A stretch of 55,905 nucleotides of DNA from an uncultured Woeseiaceae bacterium (lineage in GTDB: Bacteria > Pseudomonadota > Gammaproteobacteria > Steroidobacterales > Woeseiaceae): NCBI GenBank assembly GCA_905480215.1, contig CAJQPL010000001.1:1-55905 (forward strand), read 5' to 3'. The position numbers and the translations under genes are program-made. The notes below the pieces were generated by a model, which ran no database searches, was not told where the DNA came from, and was given only the letters and a program-made list of their open reading frames with translations. Shown here piece by piece: positions 26,208-34,183 of this stretch (position 1 is its first letter; every line of letters begins with the position of its first letter).

Positions 26208-27449
26208 TCAGGCTTCGGTCTTGTGAGACATCGCCGACGATTCACGGAACGTCGAGATAAACAGCAATGCTATAACTATGATAATTGCCGACCCCACGCC
26301 CCAAACAGCAAACCAGTCGTATGTCGCGGCATCGCTTGGCTCCAACAATGCGTAGTGTTCAAGAACCTGACCACCAACCAGGTTACCGACGAGAGCTCCC
26401 AGCCCCATGCAGATCAGCGTCAGCAAACCCTGTGCTGCAGTACGCATATGTGCGGGCGCTTTTCGGTCAGTATAAATGTACGCCGTAATGAAATAGAAGT
26501 CGTAGCTCACCCCATGCAACAAAATCCCGCCAAATAGCAGGGCATACATCAGCAGGTTCTCCGTTCCGCCGTACATAAAAAATCCGTAGCGGATGGCAGC
26601 GGTTACAAAGCCTAGTATTAAGACCCTCTTGATTCCATAACGTTTTAGGAAGAAAGGTAAGGAGATCATGAAGATAATTTCGGAGAATTGTCCCAGTGTC
26701 ATCCAACCGGTTGCGTTCTTGAGACCAACCTGCGTCAAGAAACCGTTCGCAAATTGATAGTAGAATGCAAGCGGAATGCTGAACAAGAAGGAACAGAGTG
26801 CGAATACGGCAAATGCCCGATCTTTTAGCAAGCCAAGTGCGTTCAGTCCAAGTAGTTCCTTCAGGTCAATTTTACTGTTGCCGGTTTGCGGTGGCGTATC
26901 AGGAAGAAAAAGCGCATAAATTGCGAGAAAAACTGATGCCGCGGCCGTTACTATAAAAGGGATGCTCGTCGTCGATATGTCGTTGAATCCCAGCATCGTC
27001 GGAACAAATCCAACAGTGAGGCCCGAAAAAATCCAGCCAATGGTGCCGAGTACTCGTACGCGAGGGAAGTCACCCTCGGTATCCTCCAGGTTCTTAAATG
27101 CAATGCTGTTGGTAATTGCAAGGGTCGGCATGTAGGTCAGCGCATAGAGCAGCAGCATCGGCATGAAGGATCGGAAATCCGTCTGTTGTGTAATAACGAG
27201 GAGCAGCACGGCACCGGCTATATGCAGAAAGGCAAGCACCTTCTGTGCCGAAAAGTATCGATCCGCGATGACTCCGACAAGGACTGGTGAGATTATGGCG
27301 GCAATGGATGTGCAGCTATACGACCACGCTATTTGAGTCGCACTAAAGCCGAGTTTGTCCAGGTATTGCCACAGCGGAACGAACCAAGCGCCCCATATGA
27401 ACCACTCCACAAACATCATTGTGGACAATTTGCGTTTTATTGAGACCAT
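26208..27449 (-). CDS. Nucleoside:H+ symporter-like MFS transporter (NHS family, YegT-like)
   Basis: A 413-residue MFS protein with 12 predicted helices. The start MMFVEWFIWGAWFVPLWQYL with early WGAW, the GVIADRYFSAQK loop and the FPRVRVLGTIGWIFSG block are NHS-family (NupG/XapB/YegT) features. It is the first gene of the operon and probably imports a nucleoside or nucleoside-like compound for the glycohydrolase and kinase that follow. Predicted inner-membrane protein. Confidence 0.87.
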   Translation of the reverse strand: MVSIKRKLSTMMFVEWFIWGAWFVPLWQYLDKLGFSATQIAWSYSCTSIAAIISPVLVGVIADRYFSAQKVLAFLHIAGAVLLLVITQQTDFRSFMPMLLLYALTYMPTLAITNSIAFKNLEDTEGDFPRVRVLGTIGWIFSGLTVGFVPTMLGFNDISTTSIPFIVTAAASVFLAIYALFLPDTPPQTGNSKIDLKELLGLNALGLLKDRAFAVFALCSFLFSIPLAFYYQFANGFLTQVGLKNATGWMTLGQFSEIIFMISLPFFLKRYGIKRVLILGFVTAAIRYGFFMYGGTENLLMYALLFGGILLHGVSYDFYFITAYIYTDRKAPAHMRTAAQGLLTLICMGLGALVGNLVGGQVLEHYALLEPSDAATYDWFAVWGVGSAIIIVIALLFISTFRESSAMSHKTEA

Positions 27450-27457
27450 TGGTATCA

Positions 27458-27463
27458 GTATAC
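27458..27463. promoter_or_regulatory. GTATAC palindrome in front of the YegT-like gene
   Basis: GTATAC (in AGTATACGTACG) 9 bases upstream of the transporter start. The same palindromic core recurs upstream of fdxA (27571-27576) and upstream of the hydroxynicotinate reductase gene (30489-30494). It may be part of a shared operator; see the larger motifs. Confidence 0.25.
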
Positions 27464-27567
27464 GTACGATAATCGCGTATCTAAAGGAACTAATGGCAGC
27501 AACGTTCAGGTTGAGCGCGGCTTTACTGGTGCTCCACAGGCGACTGTTGCATCAGATCATTTATTCG

Positions 27568-27585
27568 TATGTATACCTATGATAT
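27568..27585. promoter_or_regulatory. ATGTATAC-type motif upstream of fdxA
   Basis: TATGTATACCTATGATAT, about 75-90 bases upstream of the fdxA start. It shares 11 of 12 consecutive positions (ATGTATAC-N-TAT) with a site directly upstream of the hydroxynicotinate reductase gene at 30487-30498. It could be a regulator site or an AT-rich promoter -10 region. Confidence 0.35.
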
Positions 27586-27658
27586 TCTCGCTCCGATAGT
27601 TTTCGCTTTCGTTCTGGTGATTTTGCGAAATATCTGAGATTGTTTTGAGGAGATTGGC

Positions 27659-28000
27659 GTGACTTTTATCGTTACCGATGCATGTGTGAAGTGCAAGTTA
27701 ATGGATTGTGTGGAGATATGTCCGGTTGATTGCTTCTATGAGGGTGAGAATTTTTTGGTTATTGACCCCGAAGAGTGTATCGACTGCGGGGTCTGCGAGC
27801 CCGAGTGTCCACTCGAGGCGATCAAACCCGAAGATGAGGATACGCCAGATCAATTCTGGTTGGGCGTAAATACGAAGTACTCTGAAATCTGGCCAAACAT
27901 CACACGAAAAGGAATATCACCAGCCGATGCCGACGAGTATCGAGATGAAAAAGACAAGTTTGATCGCTACTTTAGTGAAAAACCTGGTGATACAGACTAG
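27659..28000 (+). CDS. fdxA: 7Fe ferredoxin FdxA
   Basis: A 113-residue ferredoxin of the [3Fe-4S][4Fe-4S] type. GTG start with GAGGAG nearby. Cluster ligands: Cys9, Cys17 and the later Cys of EPECP for the [3Fe-4S] centre, and Cys21 with the CIDCGVC triplet for the [4Fe-4S] centre. The C-terminal extension of about 55 residues is typical of proteobacterial FdxA. It transfers electrons in the cytoplasm; partner enzymes are not defined. It lies between the nucleoside operon and the marR gene and may supply low-potential electrons to the nearby ring reductase, which is inference. Confidence 0.92.
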   Translation: MTFIVTDACVKCKLMDCVEICPVDCFYEGENFLVIDPEECIDCGVCEPECPLEAIKPEDEDTPDQFWLGVNTKYSEIWPNITRKGISPADADEYRDEKDKFDRYFSEKPGDTD

Positions 28001-28033
28001 CTTAGTCTCTCGGAAATGACTTGCACACTGCGT

Positions 28034-28061
28034 TCGTGCTCGACCACTCGTGCTCGACCAC
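28034..28061. repeat. 14-bp tandem repeat
   Basis: Two adjacent exact copies of TCGTGCTCGACCAC in the fdxA-marR gap. A 6-bp hairpin TTGCCC-GAATA-GGGCAA follows at 28064-28080, without a T-run, and may be a weak end of the fdxA transcript. Confidence 0.6.
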
Positions 28062-28168
28062 TCTTGCCCGAATAGGGCAACATTACTTCAATAGCCAATC
28101 GCCCTATAACAGAAGCAGGTATGCTGGACCTATGATAAGAGAGGCACCTATCTGAATGGCGCAAGAAA

Positions 28169-28654
28169 ATGACTAAATCTGCGGCAAGTAGAAAAGAAGA
28201 CGGCGGCGAGGAATCATCGCTATCTGTGACGGCAGATGATCAGTTGTACGCGCTCGAACAGCAAGCCGGGTTTCTTCTGCGGCGCGCCCACCAACGATCA
28301 GGTGGCATTTTTCAAGCTCTTTTTGCGGATAGCGGACTGACGCCAATGCAATTTACGTCGTTGGTGAAAATTCGTGATGAAGGTCGTGTATCGCAAAATC
28401 TACTTGGCCGGCTCACGCATACGGACCCTGCGACAATCATGGGTATTGTGAATCGCCTGGTGCAGCGCCAATTGATTCGAAAAACGATGGATCCGGCCGA
28501 TAAACGAAAATCCGTACTGATATTGACTGCCAAAGGACTCAAGCTAATCGAGTCCTTGGATACTGCGGCTCGCCAGGTATCCAGCGAAACGCTTGCGCCG
28601 TTGTCCGTGGATGAGCAAGAGATTTTTCTAGGTTTGCTGTCGCGATTGACCTAG
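28169..28654 (+). CDS. MarR-family transcriptional regulator
   Basis: A 161-residue winged-helix protein, the only transcription factor recognisable in the window. The DNA-binding part is GLTPMQFTSLVKIRDEGRVSQNLLGRLTHTDPATIMGIVNRL, and the wing is DPADKRKSVLILTAKG. MarR proteins usually repress an adjacent gene and release DNA on binding an aromatic or phenolic ligand. It ends convergently with, and overlaps by 27 bases, the SSS transporter gene that diverges from the hydroxynicotinate operon, so a heteroaromatic carboxylate effector is a reasonable guess. Start ATG at 28169; the Shine-Dalgarno is weak. Confidence 0.88.
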   Translation: MTKSAASRKEDGGEESSLSVTADDQLYALEQQAGFLLRRAHQRSGGIFQALFADSGLTPMQFTSLVKIRDEGRVSQNLLGRLTHTDPATIMGIVNRLVQRQLIRKTMDPADKRKSVLILTAKGLKLIESLDTAARQVSSETLAPLSVDEQEIFLGLLSRLT

Positions 28655-30061
28655 ACGTTCTCGGCCAGGTAGCGATCGGCTGAACATGAGGATTATTGCG
28701 GTACCAAACGCAACCGCAATGAGCGTCAAGAGGTCCATGCGCAGTCCCCAAACAGTATCGCCCGTCAAGCCAAAAATGGATGCGAGGAATACGATCAAAC
28801 CCAGACCGGTCAGCAGCGGAATAAGGCGATGCAGCTGCTTCGGAAAAAACACAGCCGACAGTATCATGGGTGCTAGCAATGCCGATCCGGCAAAACTGGT
28901 TCGTGCTAATAGAACGATATGTGTATTACTCACTAGTGACACTGCCAGCGCCGACAGGGCGAAGACGAAGATTGCGCTGCGCACCAACGCCATTGATCGA
29001 TATTGTGGCTTGGATATACCTGAACGCAGCTCGCTACCCAGCGCGAACAGTTGCGAGTCTGCTGTTGAGATTGCGGCTGCGATTAGTCCAACTACAACCA
29101 CCGCAGCGACAATCGGTGATTGATCGTATACCAGGACCTGCGCTATGAAGTCAGCGGTCGAACTCGTGGAATAGAGTGCGGCGCCGTAAAGGCCAATAGG
29201 TAGTGTTGCGAGTATGAGAACGAAAGAAAATACAGCGAGCAGCAGCGCCATTCGAGCGAGCGACGAACTGTCACGCATAATAATCAAACGGGTACCCATT
29301 TGTGGCTGTGTTACCGGGATCATTACGATGGCCAGAAATGACGCTATGAGAAATTGGTAGGTGAACAATCCGGACGGCCCGGGAGTTGACAAGAGTGCCG
29401 GCGATGTCGATTCGATCGAATCGAACATGGCGCCAATGCCGCCGAAATAAGACACGCAACTTGTTGCAATAATAATAGTGGCACCAAACAACACCAGGCC
29501 TTGAATCGAGTCTGCGAAAATTATGGCTCTGAGCCCACCCAGTTCACTGTAGGCGATGATCACGCCGACTATCGCGACCGACCACGCCCAGCTTGGCATA
29601 ACACCCGGAATTATCGAATTCAAGAACAGTGAAACGCCTTTTATCTGAATCGCGACATAGGGGATTAGGAAGACAAAGATGCCAAACAAGTAGACGTACG
29701 TCGCATGGCGACTACGGTATGTTTGCCCGAGCCAGCCGGAAAATCCATTAAAGTCATCTGCCGAAATTCGGCGGCGGATATTAATACCGAACCACAAAGC
29801 AACAAATGCTAACGCGCAGTCAGAAATCCCGAGAAAGAACCAGGCACCAATGCCGTGACTGCGAAACAGGTCCGGCATACCCATCAAAGTAAAGGTGCTA
29901 AATAGAGTAGCGGCGACCGTTAAACAGCCGACAAGCGCTCCGAGACTCGATCCTGCCAGGAGAAAATCGTTGTCTGAATGGTTCGATTTGCGAGCGCGCA
30001 AGGCGGCAGCAATCAACGCGCAGAGATATACCGTGCCAATCCCCAGTATCCATCCATTCAC
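28628..30061 (-). CDS. Sodium:solute symporter (SSS family), candidate heterocyclic acid importer
   Basis: About 477 residues, 12-13 hydrophobic segments, with an SSS core: SSLGALVGCLTVAATLFSTFTLMGMPD near the N-terminus and an AYSELGGLRAIIFADSIQGLVLF block in mid-protein. The frame extends upstream to 30259, but the GTG at 30059-30061 overlapping the stop of the small membrane protein (TAGTG) is the likely start. It pairs with that small protein and is divergent from the hydroxynicotinate reductase operon. It may import nicotinate or a related acid; this rests on position only. Confidence 0.85.
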   Translation of the reverse strand: MNGWILGIGTVYLCALIAAALRARKSNHSDNDFLLAGSSLGALVGCLTVAATLFSTFTLMGMPDLFRSHGIGAWFFLGISDCALAFVALWFGINIRRRISADDFNGFSGWLGQTYRSRHATYVYLFGIFVFLIPYVAIQIKGVSLFLNSIIPGVMPSWAWSVAIVGVIIAYSELGGLRAIIFADSIQGLVLFGATIIIATSCVSYFGGIGAMFDSIESTSPALLSTPGPSGLFTYQFLIASFLAIVMIPVTQPQMGTRLIIMRDSSSLARMALLLAVFSFVLILATLPIGLYGAALYSTSSTADFIAQVLVYDQSPIVAAVVVVGLIAAAISTADSQLFALGSELRSGISKPQYRSMALVRSAIFVFALSALAVSLVSNTHIVLLARTSFAGSALLAPMILSAVFFPKQLHRLIPLLTGLGLIVFLASIFGLTGDTVWGLRMDLLTLIAVAFGTAIILMFSRSLPGRERLGQSRQQT

Positions 30062-30300
30062 TAGTTGTCGCCACGACCAAGAGGTTTTGGATACAAGAAG
30101 CAACCGGCAATTGTTAACGCGATGAACGCGAGTGCAATGATGATACCGACCGCTAATGAGTACGGAAGGTAAAAAATACGAGATGTATGGTCGCCAATAA
30201 CAAGTGGCGTAAAAGTTACGACAGAAAGTGCTATCGCGGTAGCGCAGCAAACACGCCACCAGAATGATCGATGATGGTGTGTGTTAGGTTTGGAATTCAT
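30061..30300 (-). CDS. Small membrane protein associated with an SSS transporter (DUF3311/YhdT-like)
   Basis: A 79-residue protein with two hydrophobic helices (about 16-34 and 46-68) and the TFTPLVIG and FYLPYSLAVG motifs of the small subunit encoded next to many SSS transporters. Its stop overlaps the start of the SSS gene by one base, so the two are translationally coupled. Likely a stabilising or accessory subunit in the inner membrane. Confidence 0.75.
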   Translation of the reverse strand: MNSKPNTHHHRSFWWRVCCATAIALSVVTFTPLVIGDHTSRIFYLPYSLAVGIIIALAFIALTIAGCFLYPKPLGRGDN

Positions 30301-30483
30301 GCGCGTTAATGTCCCGATTCTGACTTCGTCTTGCGCCCGTCCGTAACTGATGTTCGGAGGTATTGCTATTTGTATATCTACACTATGTCAATTAAACAGT
30401 AGTTTCCAGAGTATCTGTGGATATGGCTGATACAAGCCTTCGCCGCTTGCTGAACCGTCATGTACTGGCATGTTTGTTTTTTC

Positions 30484-30505
30484 TATATGTATACTTATAA
30501 ATATG
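30484..30505. promoter_or_regulatory. ATGTATAC motif upstream of the hydroxynicotinate reductase gene
   Basis: AT-rich sequence TATATGTATACTTATA followed by AATATG, 19-40 bases upstream of the reductase start in the 223-base divergent region. It contains the GTATAC palindrome and matches the fdxA upstream motif. TATAAAT within it may also serve as the operon's -10 box. No clear Shine-Dalgarno precedes the ATG at 30524. Confidence 0.35.
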
Positions 30506-30523
30506 TGAGCCTGTGAGTCCGTA

Positions 30524-32071
30524 ATGGCGGCTGAAACGAATAAACCTAGCCCCGACAAACCTAGCACCGACAAGAAGTCGAGCAAATCAACTGGTGTCTC
30601 CGGAATGACCGAACGCTTTGGCGCTCGCGAAAAGGACGGCGTAGTACGTTGTGATGCTTGCCCGGTGCTTTGCCGGATCAGACCGGAACGGTCCGGCGCT
30701 TGCGGGCGTTATGCGAACGTCGAAGGCGAACTCGTGCGTGTTGACCCACTGGTGCTTCTCGAAAACTCGCGCGATCCCGGCGTCGGGGTGGTCCCGTTTG
30801 AAGGCGCTGCGGCCGAATGGGGTGGCAACCTGGTTCAACAAGAGACGTTCGTTACCGCTATCGGCGCAGGTACAACTTATCCCGATTACAAGCCGGCGCC
30901 CTTTATTGTAGCTACACAATACGACGGCGTTGAAACTGTCACAGTGGTCAGTGAGGGTATCTTTTCGTATTGCGGTGTGAAGATCAAACTGGATACGGAT
31001 AAGTATCTCGGCGCTGAACAAGCCGATATCCTTTGCGATGGGCAACGTATTGGACACGTGACGACCGGTGAGTACGGGTCGCAGATGTTGTCCGTTGGAG
31101 GGGTCAATCACCTCACGGGCGGCAGCAAACGAGAGGGCAAGGTTACCTGCAATGCCATTATGGCGTTGTGTAACCGTCAGCCAGTCGAGCTTGTCGTTGC
31201 CGGAGGCAGTTCCGTGCGGGTGCAGGCAGGACATGCGCCCGTCATCGATGGCGTTACCGAGCAGCATATGCGTGTTGGTTGTGGCTCGGCAACAATTGGC
31301 ATCTTCGCGGAGCAGTGGCATGGCCATGTCGACGAAGTCATTGTCGTTGACGAACATATTACCGGGGTTCTGTCAGAGCATCAGGCCGGACGTTGTCTTG
31401 GCATGGAGCCCTCCGGGATTCGCGTATGCGGACGGCGCTCAACGCCCGGCCGATACTTCAACGTTGCCAATCCCGGGCAGGGCTGGGGTGGCACAGACAT
31501 TAGCGACCCGTTTTCTATAATTGAGTCAATCGATGATGCTGTTGCACGTCCAGGAAATCGGCTGTTGATGACCACTACAACGGGTGATGAAAGCATCTAT
31601 TGCGTCCTCGATGACAACTTGCGGCCAGTGGAGGCAGCGATGCCGGATGCGGTGCAAATTGTCGTGGACCGTATTCGGGAAAACTGCGAGCCCTCACTAT
31701 GCTCAGTGTTATTTGTTGCTGGTGCGGGCGGATCGTTGCGGGCCGGCGTCACCGATAATCCGGTGAGCCTGACCCGATCTGTCAAAGAGACGTTAACGCG
31801 GGTGACGATGGGCGGTGCGCCGGTCTATGTGTGGCCTGGTGGTGGTATCACGGTCATGGTCGATGTCACGCGTATGCCAGAAAGCTCTTTCGGTTATGTG
31901 CCGACACCAGCAATAGTAGCGCCAATAGAATTTACGTTACCGAGAGACCGATACGCTGCAATGGGCGGTCACGTTGACTATATTCAGTCACTGGAGGAAA
32001 TTCGCGATCACTACGGCGACAGTGCGCAGAGCAGTAGCTGGGACCCCAAGAACCCGTGGCCGCTGCAGTGA
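30524..32071 (+). CDS. hnr: 6-hydroxynicotinate reductase-like iron-sulfur flavoprotein
   Basis: A 515-residue protein of the family named for Eubacterium barkeri Hnr, which reduces 6-hydroxynicotinate to 1,4,5,6-tetrahydro-6-oxonicotinate. The N-terminus, after a low-complexity Lys/Pro/Ser stretch of about 27 residues, has a Cys cluster C43-x2-C46-x3-C50-x9-C60 (DACPVLC and SGACGRY), suited to one Fe-S centre. The E. barkeri enzyme has one 2Fe-2S and two 4Fe-4S clusters and covalent flavin. Other cysteines here are scattered, and a GCGSAT stretch (residues 252-257) faintly resembles the ApbE flavinylation motif. The ATG at 30524 lacks a good Shine-Dalgarno; an internal ATG at 30605 would remove the low-complexity part. 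The downstream enamidase strongly supports the function. Confidence 0.8.
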   Translation: MAAETNKPSPDKPSTDKKSSKSTGVSGMTERFGAREKDGVVRCDACPVLCRIRPERSGACGRYANVEGELVRVDPLVLLENSRDPGVGVVPFEGAAAEWGGNLVQQETFVTAIGAGTTYPDYKPAPFIVATQYDGVETVTVVSEGIFSYCGVKIKLDTDKYLGAEQADILCDGQRIGHVTTGEYGSQMLSVGGVNHLTGGSKREGKVTCNAIMALCNRQPVELVVAGGSSVRVQAGHAPVIDGVTEQHMRVGCGSATIGIFAEQWHGHVDEVIVVDEHITGVLSEHQAGRCLGMEPSGIRVCGRRSTPGRYFNVANPGQGWGGTDISDPFSIIESIDDAVARPGNRLLMTTTTGDESIYCVLDDNLRPVEAAMPDAVQIVVDRIRENCEPSLCSVLFVAGAGGSLRAGVTDNPVSLTRSVKETLTRVTMGGAPVYVWPGGGITVMVDVTRMPESSFGYVPTPAIVAPIEFTLPRDRYAAMGGHVDYIQSLEEIRDHYGDSAQSSSWDPKNPWPLQ

Positions 32072-32078
32072 TTTGCTC

Positions 32079-32993
32079 ATGAATTCGAGTGCACTTTGCG
32101 GTCTACCCGATGCTGCGGTTCAATCACGGTCGCCTGCACAGGTGCAACAGGTAATGCTATCCGGCAATCGTTTGCATTTGCAACACGGGCCAATCAACCT
32201 CGTTATCAAAGCGGTTGGCAGCACTGCGGGTGTGCAACGGGCGTATGCGCTTGCGACACAACGCATGGAAGGAATGCTGCAGGGACTGGTGGACAACCTC
32301 TCGTTGCTGCGATCGCCGCTGTGCATTGCAGACAATGCAAAGATAAACGACGCTACGTCGCGACGCATGATTTCAACCGTCAGGCAATTCAGAGACTGTT
32401 TTGTCACACCCATGGCGGCGGTCGCCGGCGCGGTCGCGGATGAGGTTCTGGCTGCGATGAAAAATGCCGACGGCCTGGATAGCGTTTTTGTTAACAACGG
32501 CGGCGATATCGCTCTGCACCTCGAGCCCGGCCAGAAAATGCGTGTTGGTATTGTACCTTGCCTCTCGACGGCGACAGCGGATGCATCAGTGGATATCAGC
32601 GCTGAGGATGGTGTTTGTGGGATCGCGACCAGCGGCTGGGACGGCCATTCAATGTCGCTGGGTATTGCCGATGCCGTGACTGTTCTCGCAAAAAATGCGG
32701 CGATTGCCGATGTGGCAGCGACGCTAATCGCGAATGAAGTCGATTGTGATGCTGAATGCATTGATCGGCGTCGGGCGCTGGACATTGATCCCGACAGTGA
32801 TCTCGGAGAAAGACTGGTCACCGTGGGTGTAGGGGCGTTGCACAAACAAGCAATTGATGGCGCTCTTGATCGCGGCGTGGGATTCGCCCGAAGCTTGATA
32901 GAGGAGTGCGAGCTTTACGGTGTCTTCATTTCTCTGCAAGGACGTAGTCGTTCGCTGGGTTGGTCATATGGAAATAAAGGAGTAGATTCGTAA
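32079..32993 (+). CDS. UPF0280 family protein (ApbE-like fold)
   Basis: About 304 residues. The frame opens at 31974, but the ATG at 32079, 8 bases after the reductase stop, is preferred. It contains SVFVNNGGDIALHL, GIATSGWDGHSMSLGIADAVTVLA and a DVAATL segment, which are features of UPF0280 and of the ApbE FMN-transferase superfamily (ApbE has a similar GGDxxxxG and GIATSG pair with a metal-binding Asp/Thr). Known ApbE proteins attach FMN to Ser/Thr of target proteins. The immediately upstream reductase belongs to a family with covalent flavin, so this could be its flavinyl transferase. No signal peptide, so cytoplasmic. Function is inference. Confidence 0.8.
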   Translation: MNSSALCGLPDAAVQSRSPAQVQQVMLSGNRLHLQHGPINLVIKAVGSTAGVQRAYALATQRMEGMLQGLVDNLSLLRSPLCIADNAKINDATSRRMISTVRQFRDCFVTPMAAVAGAVADEVLAAMKNADGLDSVFVNNGGDIALHLEPGQKMRVGIVPCLSTATADASVDISAEDGVCGIATSGWDGHSMSLGIADAVTVLAKNAAIADVAATLIANEVDCDAECIDRRRALDIDPDSDLGERLVTVGVGALHKQAIDGALDRGVGFARSLIEECELYGVFISLQGRSRSLGWSYGNKGVDS

Positions 32994-33574
32994 TGAGTTT
33001 TACTGTGCGGAAAATCGTTATTACACTGGATCGTTCAAGTCACGATTTTGGGCCACCCAAAGATGTGTCGTTACTGCTAGGTGGCATCTGTGGCGTGGTG
33101 AGTAACCCGTTCGCAGGCCGCCATGTCGAAATCCTGGAGCCTGCTATGAAAGATCTGGAGCCGCTCGGTCTGCAACTTGCCGGCGAATTATTGACAGCGA
33201 TGGACTGTGGGCCTGGTGACATCGAGGCGTATGGCAAAGGCAGCATTGTTGGCGCCAACGGCGAACTCGAGCATGGCGCGCTCTGGCATGCGCCGGGTGG
33301 TTACGGTATGCGTCAGGTGCTTGGCGATACACGGGCTATTGTTCCGTCCACAAAGAAGGTTGGGCCGGTCGGCGCCACAATCGACATTCCGCTGGCGCAT
33401 ACTAACGCCGCGTATGTGCGAAGTCATTTTCATACGTTAACGCTGCAAGTACCCGATGCGCCCAGACCGGACGAACTGGTATTTTGTTTGGCTATGGCGA
33501 CCGGTCCCCGCATCCACGCACGGATGGGTGGTTTGCAGGCAAACGATATTCTCGGCGAGGACGGTTTGCGATGA
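32993..33574 (+). CDS. AA_synth family protein, copy 1
   Basis: A 193-residue protein of Pfam AA_synth (DUF1185), starting one base inside the UPF0280 stop (TAATG). The family blocks are GGICGVVSNPFAGRHVE, YGKGSIVGANGELEHGAL, IVPSTKKVG and the C-terminal IDIPLAHTNAAYVRSH. About 45 percent of positions appear shared by eye with the next gene. The name reflects an old guess; the enzymatic role is not established. Position inside a reductive heterocycle operon points to a catabolic or maturation role. Confidence 0.85.
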   Translation: MSFTVRKIVITLDRSSHDFGPPKDVSLLLGGICGVVSNPFAGRHVEILEPAMKDLEPLGLQLAGELLTAMDCGPGDIEAYGKGSIVGANGELEHGALWHAPGGYGMRQVLGDTRAIVPSTKKVGPVGATIDIPLAHTNAAYVRSHFHTLTLQVPDAPRPDELVFCLAMATGPRIHARMGGLQANDILGEDGLR

Positions 33575-34155
33575 AGGCGAATATCCGAAAGATTCTGGTT
33601 GTTGTTGAGGACACCTGCCGCGAGATGGATCGTGTGGTCAATCCGGTGACGCGAAAAGCGGCGGCGTTCGCGGTGGTCGAGAATCCCTGTGCGGGGAAAT
33701 ATGTCGAAGACCTCGAGGATTTGATGCTAATTGGTGCAGAATTGGGTGATCTCCTCGGTCGTCGAGCCGTTGCTGCATTGGGAGTATCGCCGTCGGAAAT
33801 TGAGAGCTTTGGCAAGGCCGCTATCGTTGGTGCCGGCGGCGAGTTGGAGCACGCTGCGGCAATCCTGCATCCGCGTCTTGGCGCGCCACTGCGTTCGGCC
33901 GTGCAGCAAGGCGCTGCGCTGGTTCCGTCGTCAAAAAAAATGGGGGCCGCCGGCACATCGATTGATGTTCCACTCGGGCACAAGGATGCTGCTTATGTTC
34001 GCAGCCACTTTGATGCGATGGAGGTACGTCTGCACGATGGTCCCAGGGCTAATGAAATTTTGGTCGCGGTTGCCGTGACGGACAGCGGTCGACCGCTTCC
34101 TCGCGTTGGCGGACTAACACACGCGGATGCGGTCGGAAAAGATGGGCTTCGCTAG
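33571..34155 (+). CDS. AA_synth family protein, copy 2
   Basis: A 194-residue paralogue of the preceding gene, starting at the ATG that overlaps its stop by 4 bases (the frame is also open from 33484, but the homologous part begins with MKANIRKILVVVEDT). Shared blocks: VENPCAGKYVEDLEDL, FGKAAIVGAGGELEHAA, LVPSSKKMGAAGTSIDVPLGHKDAAYVRSH. The two copies differ most in their first 20 residues and just after the GELEH block, as expected for subunits of a hetero-oligomer. Function unknown. Confidence 0.85.
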   Translation: MKANIRKILVVVEDTCREMDRVVNPVTRKAAAFAVVENPCAGKYVEDLEDLMLIGAELGDLLGRRAVAALGVSPSEIESFGKAAIVGAGGELEHAAAILHPRLGAPLRSAVQQGAALVPSSKKMGAAGTSIDVPLGHKDAAYVRSHFDAMEVRLHDGPRANEILVAVAVTDSGRPLPRVGGLTHADAVGKDGLR

Positions 34156-34183
34156 GAACGCTCAAACGGGAGGGTAGGAAAGC

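Noticed and set aside
30587-31357. Minus-strand 256-codon frame opposite the hydroxynicotinate reductase
   Set aside because: The plus-strand gene has a Cys cluster and family match; the antisense frame has none.
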